Below, piece by piece: positions 61,742 through 64,000 of a stretch of DNA of 64,000 nucleotides. The notes under the pieces are model-generated. The model was not told the DNA's origin. It was given only the letters and a program-made list of their open reading frames with translations, and did not search any database. The translations under genes were made by a program, and so were the position numbers. Each line of letters starts with the position of its first letter. Within the stretch, counting starts at the first letter, position 1. The stretch comes from Lamellibrachia columna (lineage: Eukaryota > Annelida > Polychaeta > Sabellida > Siboglinidae): contig OY759261.1 of assembly GCA_963662155.1 (NCBI GenBank), forward strand, positions 42,579,556-42,643,555, given 5' to 3'.

Positions 61742-62485
61742 TTGTTCACGTTGGCCTTGTGCTTGGGAAGGAATTCAAAGTCACCAGGAACTGGACCCAG
61801 TCATTGTTCACTGGTAGGCGTTGGCCTTGTGCTTGGGAAGGAACTCAAAGTCATCAGGAACTGGACCCAGTCATTGTTCACTGGTAGACGTTGGCCTTGT
61901 GCTTGGGAAGGAACTCAAAGTCATCAGGAACTGCACCCAGTCATTGTTCACTGGTAGGCGTTGGCCTTGTGCTTGGGAAGGAACTCAAAGTCACCAGGAA
62001 CTGGACCCAGTCATTGTTCACTGGTAGGCGTTGGCCTTGTGCTTGGGAAGGAACTCAAAGTCACCAGGAGCCGGACCCAGTCATTGTTCACTGGTAGACG
62101 TTGGCCTTGTGCTTGGGAAGGAACTCAAAGTCATCAGGAACTGGACCCAGTCATTGTTCACTGGTAGGCGTTGGCCTTGTGCTTGGGAAGGAACTCAAAG
62201 TCACCAGGAACTGGACCCAGTCATTGTTCACTGGTAGACTTTGGCCTTGTGCTTGGGAAGGAACTCAAAGTCATCAGGAACTGGACCCAGTCATTGTTCA
62301 CTGGTAGACGTTGGCCTTGTGCTTGGGAAGGAACTCAAAGTCATCAGGAACTGCACCCAGTCATTGTTCACTGGTAGGCGTTGGCCTTGTGCTTGGGAAG
62401 GAACTCAAAGTCACCAGGAACTGGACCCAGTCATTGTTCACTGGTAGACATTGGCCTTGTGCTTGGGAAGGAACTGGACCCAGAA
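61742..62485. repeat. 70-bp minisatellite, unit 9 (11 copies)
   Basis: Eleven copies like type c in number but not in sequence: the repeats are much more uniform and carry type a-like bases (actggacccag, gtaggcgttgg). A four-copy sub-pattern around 61822-62030 recurs at 62242-62450, including the rare ctgcacccag copy, so part of the array was duplicated as a 420-bp block. Confidence 0.9.
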
Positions 62486-62546
62486 GGAGCTCACTGCAAA
62501 CACAAACATTATTAATGAGCCATTGTTCACAGTAGAACAAAGGCTG

Positions 62547-62804
62547 AAGTACCCACCATCTCACCAACTTTTCACTAGTAACAGAAAGTACCCACCATTT
62601 CACCAACTGTTCACCAGTAACAGAAAATTCCCACCATCCCACCAACTGTTCACCAGTAACAGAAAGAACGCACCATCCCACCAACTGTTCACCAGTAACA
62701 GAAAGTACCCACCATCTCACCAACTGTTCACCAGTAACAGAACGTACCCACCATCTCACCAACTGTTCACCAGTAACAGAAAGTACCCACTGTTCCACCT
62801 GTTT
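62547..62804. repeat. 39-bp minisatellite, unit 9 (6 copies + partial)
   Basis: Six copies; the fourth reads aagaacgcaccatcc, a private variant. Confidence 0.92.
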
Positions 62805-63166
62805 TAACCAGTTGCTTCTGCCACTATTTAGTAAAATCCAGAGACCATCACCTCAGCTATGACTTTCACAATAGCTAAAGGTAGTATTTCCAAGGGAGTC
62901 ATGAGGTAAAGACAGGCATATGAAGGAAACTAACAAATTGACTTTCTCAATGGACAGCTTCACAGGCTATCTAATAAATGAATGAAAAGTTTGCACTCGC
63001 AAAAAGCATAACAATTTCAGATTTATATAGACAAGTATAGTAGACAAGTATTACAAAATCGTCAAGGAGATGCTCTTATTGATGTAATAATAATAATTAA
63101 CTTCTATGGCACCTATATCCTCAGGAACCTGAACTCAGATGTGCAACAAAACAGAATCTAAGAGCA

Positions 63167-63665
63167 CGACCATTGATGTAATACCAAGTGTACGACTGAT
63201 GATGTAATACCAAGTGCACAGCCATTGATGTAATACCAAGTGCACGACCATTGATGTAATACCAAGTCCACGACCACTGACGTAATACCAAGTCCACGAC
63301 CACTGACGTAACACCAAGTGCACAATCACTGTTGTAATACCAAGTCCATGACTATTGACGTAATACCAAGTGCATGACCTTTGTTGTAATACCGAGTACA
63401 TGACCACTGTTGTAATACCAAGTGCACGACCATTGACGTAATACCAAGTCCACGACCACTAACGTAACACCAAGTGCACAATCACTGTTGTAATACCAAG
63501 TCCATGACCATTGACGTAATACCAAGTGCACGACCATTGTTGTAATACCGAGTGCATGACTACTGTTGTAATACCAAGTACACGACCATTGTTGTAATAC
63601 CGAGTACATGACCGTTGATGTAATACCGAGTACACGACCATTGATGTAATACTAAGTACACAACA
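63167..63665. repeat. 26-bp minisatellite, unit 9
   Basis: About 19 copies. A block containing cacaatcactgttgtaata appears twice, near 63322 and 63478, indicating duplication of about six repeats. Confidence 0.88.
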
Positions 63666-64000
63666 ACTTTTTTGTACAGTTGTCTGCCCAACAGGTTTGT
63701 GAATCATTTGCAACTTCAAAAATAAACAAAAACAGAAATTGTATAAAAATATATTTGAAGTAGAAAAATGAATTGAAGGATGACCTTCAACTGACCTGAT
63801 TTTGACCCAGTTGGCACAGCTTCCACTGGCCATGAGCGTCTCAAGGTCGTTGCGGCCTATGTAATATGGCGGCTTCTCGTTGATCCTCTGCGGCAGTCGC
63901 TCCAGCAATCCAACAGGGATATACCTGTGATCATCACAAACCTATCAATAAGACATGGCCTTATAAGTAAGTTCACGGGAATGGACCGCGATTTTCATTG

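Larger units (their letters stand above)
62361..63924 (-). pseudogene. DUS3L: DUS3L fragment, unit 9 (exons B and C only in window)
   Basis: Exons: B 63796-63924 (open across 42 codons) and C 62361-62493 (17-bp deletion; the shifted frame passes the normal stop and ends inside the 70-bp array). Exons A, Z and Y would lie right of the window. The open exon B with a type-c-like exon C makes it a mosaic. Confidence 0.87.
1..64000 (-). repeat. Macrosatellite of DUS3L 3'-exon units (units 0-9)
   Basis: The same ordered set of landmarks recurs ten times: 70-bp array with exon C, 39-bp array, 26-bp array, exon B, a G-rich block, an optional 67-bp array, exon A, exon Z, exon Y, then spacer. Taking the start of exon C (its high coordinate) as a marker, units begin at 6810, 14504, 21930, 27927, 34387, 41421, 47321, 53864 and 62493, so spacings are 5.9-8.6 kb. 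Differences in spacing come mostly from the size of the 67-bp and 70-bp arrays. Unit 0 is cut at its exon B/C side and unit 9 at its exon A side, so the array runs past both window edges. All units have the same orientation. Confidence 0.93.
53113..64000. repeat. Higher-order repeat III, partial (unit 8c, then unit 9)
   Basis: Unit 8 is a clear type c unit, 19,477 bp from unit 5. Unit 9 sits where type a is expected, but has eleven 70-bp copies instead of five and the 17-bp exon C deletion seen in units 1 and c. Its exon B is open like types a and b. Unit 9 may be a recombinant or the start of a differently organised stretch. Confidence 0.75.

Noticed and set aside
61742..62535. Series of overlapping 68-74 codon plus-strand ORFs every 70 bp
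   Set aside because: These come from reading the 70-bp repeat in successive frames (70 is not a multiple of 3). They are antisense to the exon C-derived repeat.

Overview
The window is animal nuclear DNA. Its protein-coding signal is split into short exons with GT/AG introns, the sequence is AT-rich, it carries a CR1-like non-LTR retrotransposon, and there is no bacterial gene layout. I cannot name the species; an invertebrate is a guess.

Almost the whole 64 kb is one tandem array (a macrosatellite) of 5.9-8.6 kb units. Each unit carries, on the minus strand, the last five exons of a gene I recognise as DUS3L, the tRNA-dihydrouridine(47) synthase. I call them Y, Z, A, B and C in 5'->3' order. 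Y holds the L-H-G-R-S-R-E-Q-R-Y block, Z the G-N-G-D-I block, A the K-P-W-I-F and R-H-W-D block, B the Y-I-P-V-G-L-L-E-R block, and C the terminal F-L-P-K-H-K-A-N-A-Y-Q-stop. The catalytic-cysteine half and the N-terminal zinc-finger part of DUS3L are not in the window. I number the units 0 to 9 from left to right; 0 and 9 are cut by the window edges.

Units 2-9 show a higher-order pattern of period about 19.5 kb: type c (units 2, 5, 8), type a (3, 6, with 9 only partly alike) and type b (4, 7). Each type has its own lesions. Type c has stop codons in exons A and B, a frameshifted exon C, a frameshifted Y and a lost acceptor at Z. Type a has a 1-bp frameshift in Y. Type b has a lost acceptor at Z. 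No unit has all five exons intact, so I call them gene fragments or pseudogenes; units 4, 6 and 7 are the best preserved.

Inside each unit sit smaller tandem arrays: a 70-bp minisatellite built from the coding end of exon C itself, a 39-bp array just upstream of the exon C acceptor, a 26-bp array in intron B-C, and, in units 0, 1, 2, 5 and 8 only, a 67-bp array in intron A-B. The result is minisatellites inside a gene-fragment macrosatellite inside a three-unit higher-order repeat. In unit 0 a 5'-truncated CR1-like element (reverse transcriptase ORF) has inserted antisense into exon A.

The rest is intron and spacer: decayed retrotransposon sequence in intron Y-Z, low-complexity AT-rich runs, and about 1.1 kb between exon Y and the next unit's exon C in which I see no gene. 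I see no tRNA, rRNA, CRISPR array or complete protein-coding gene.
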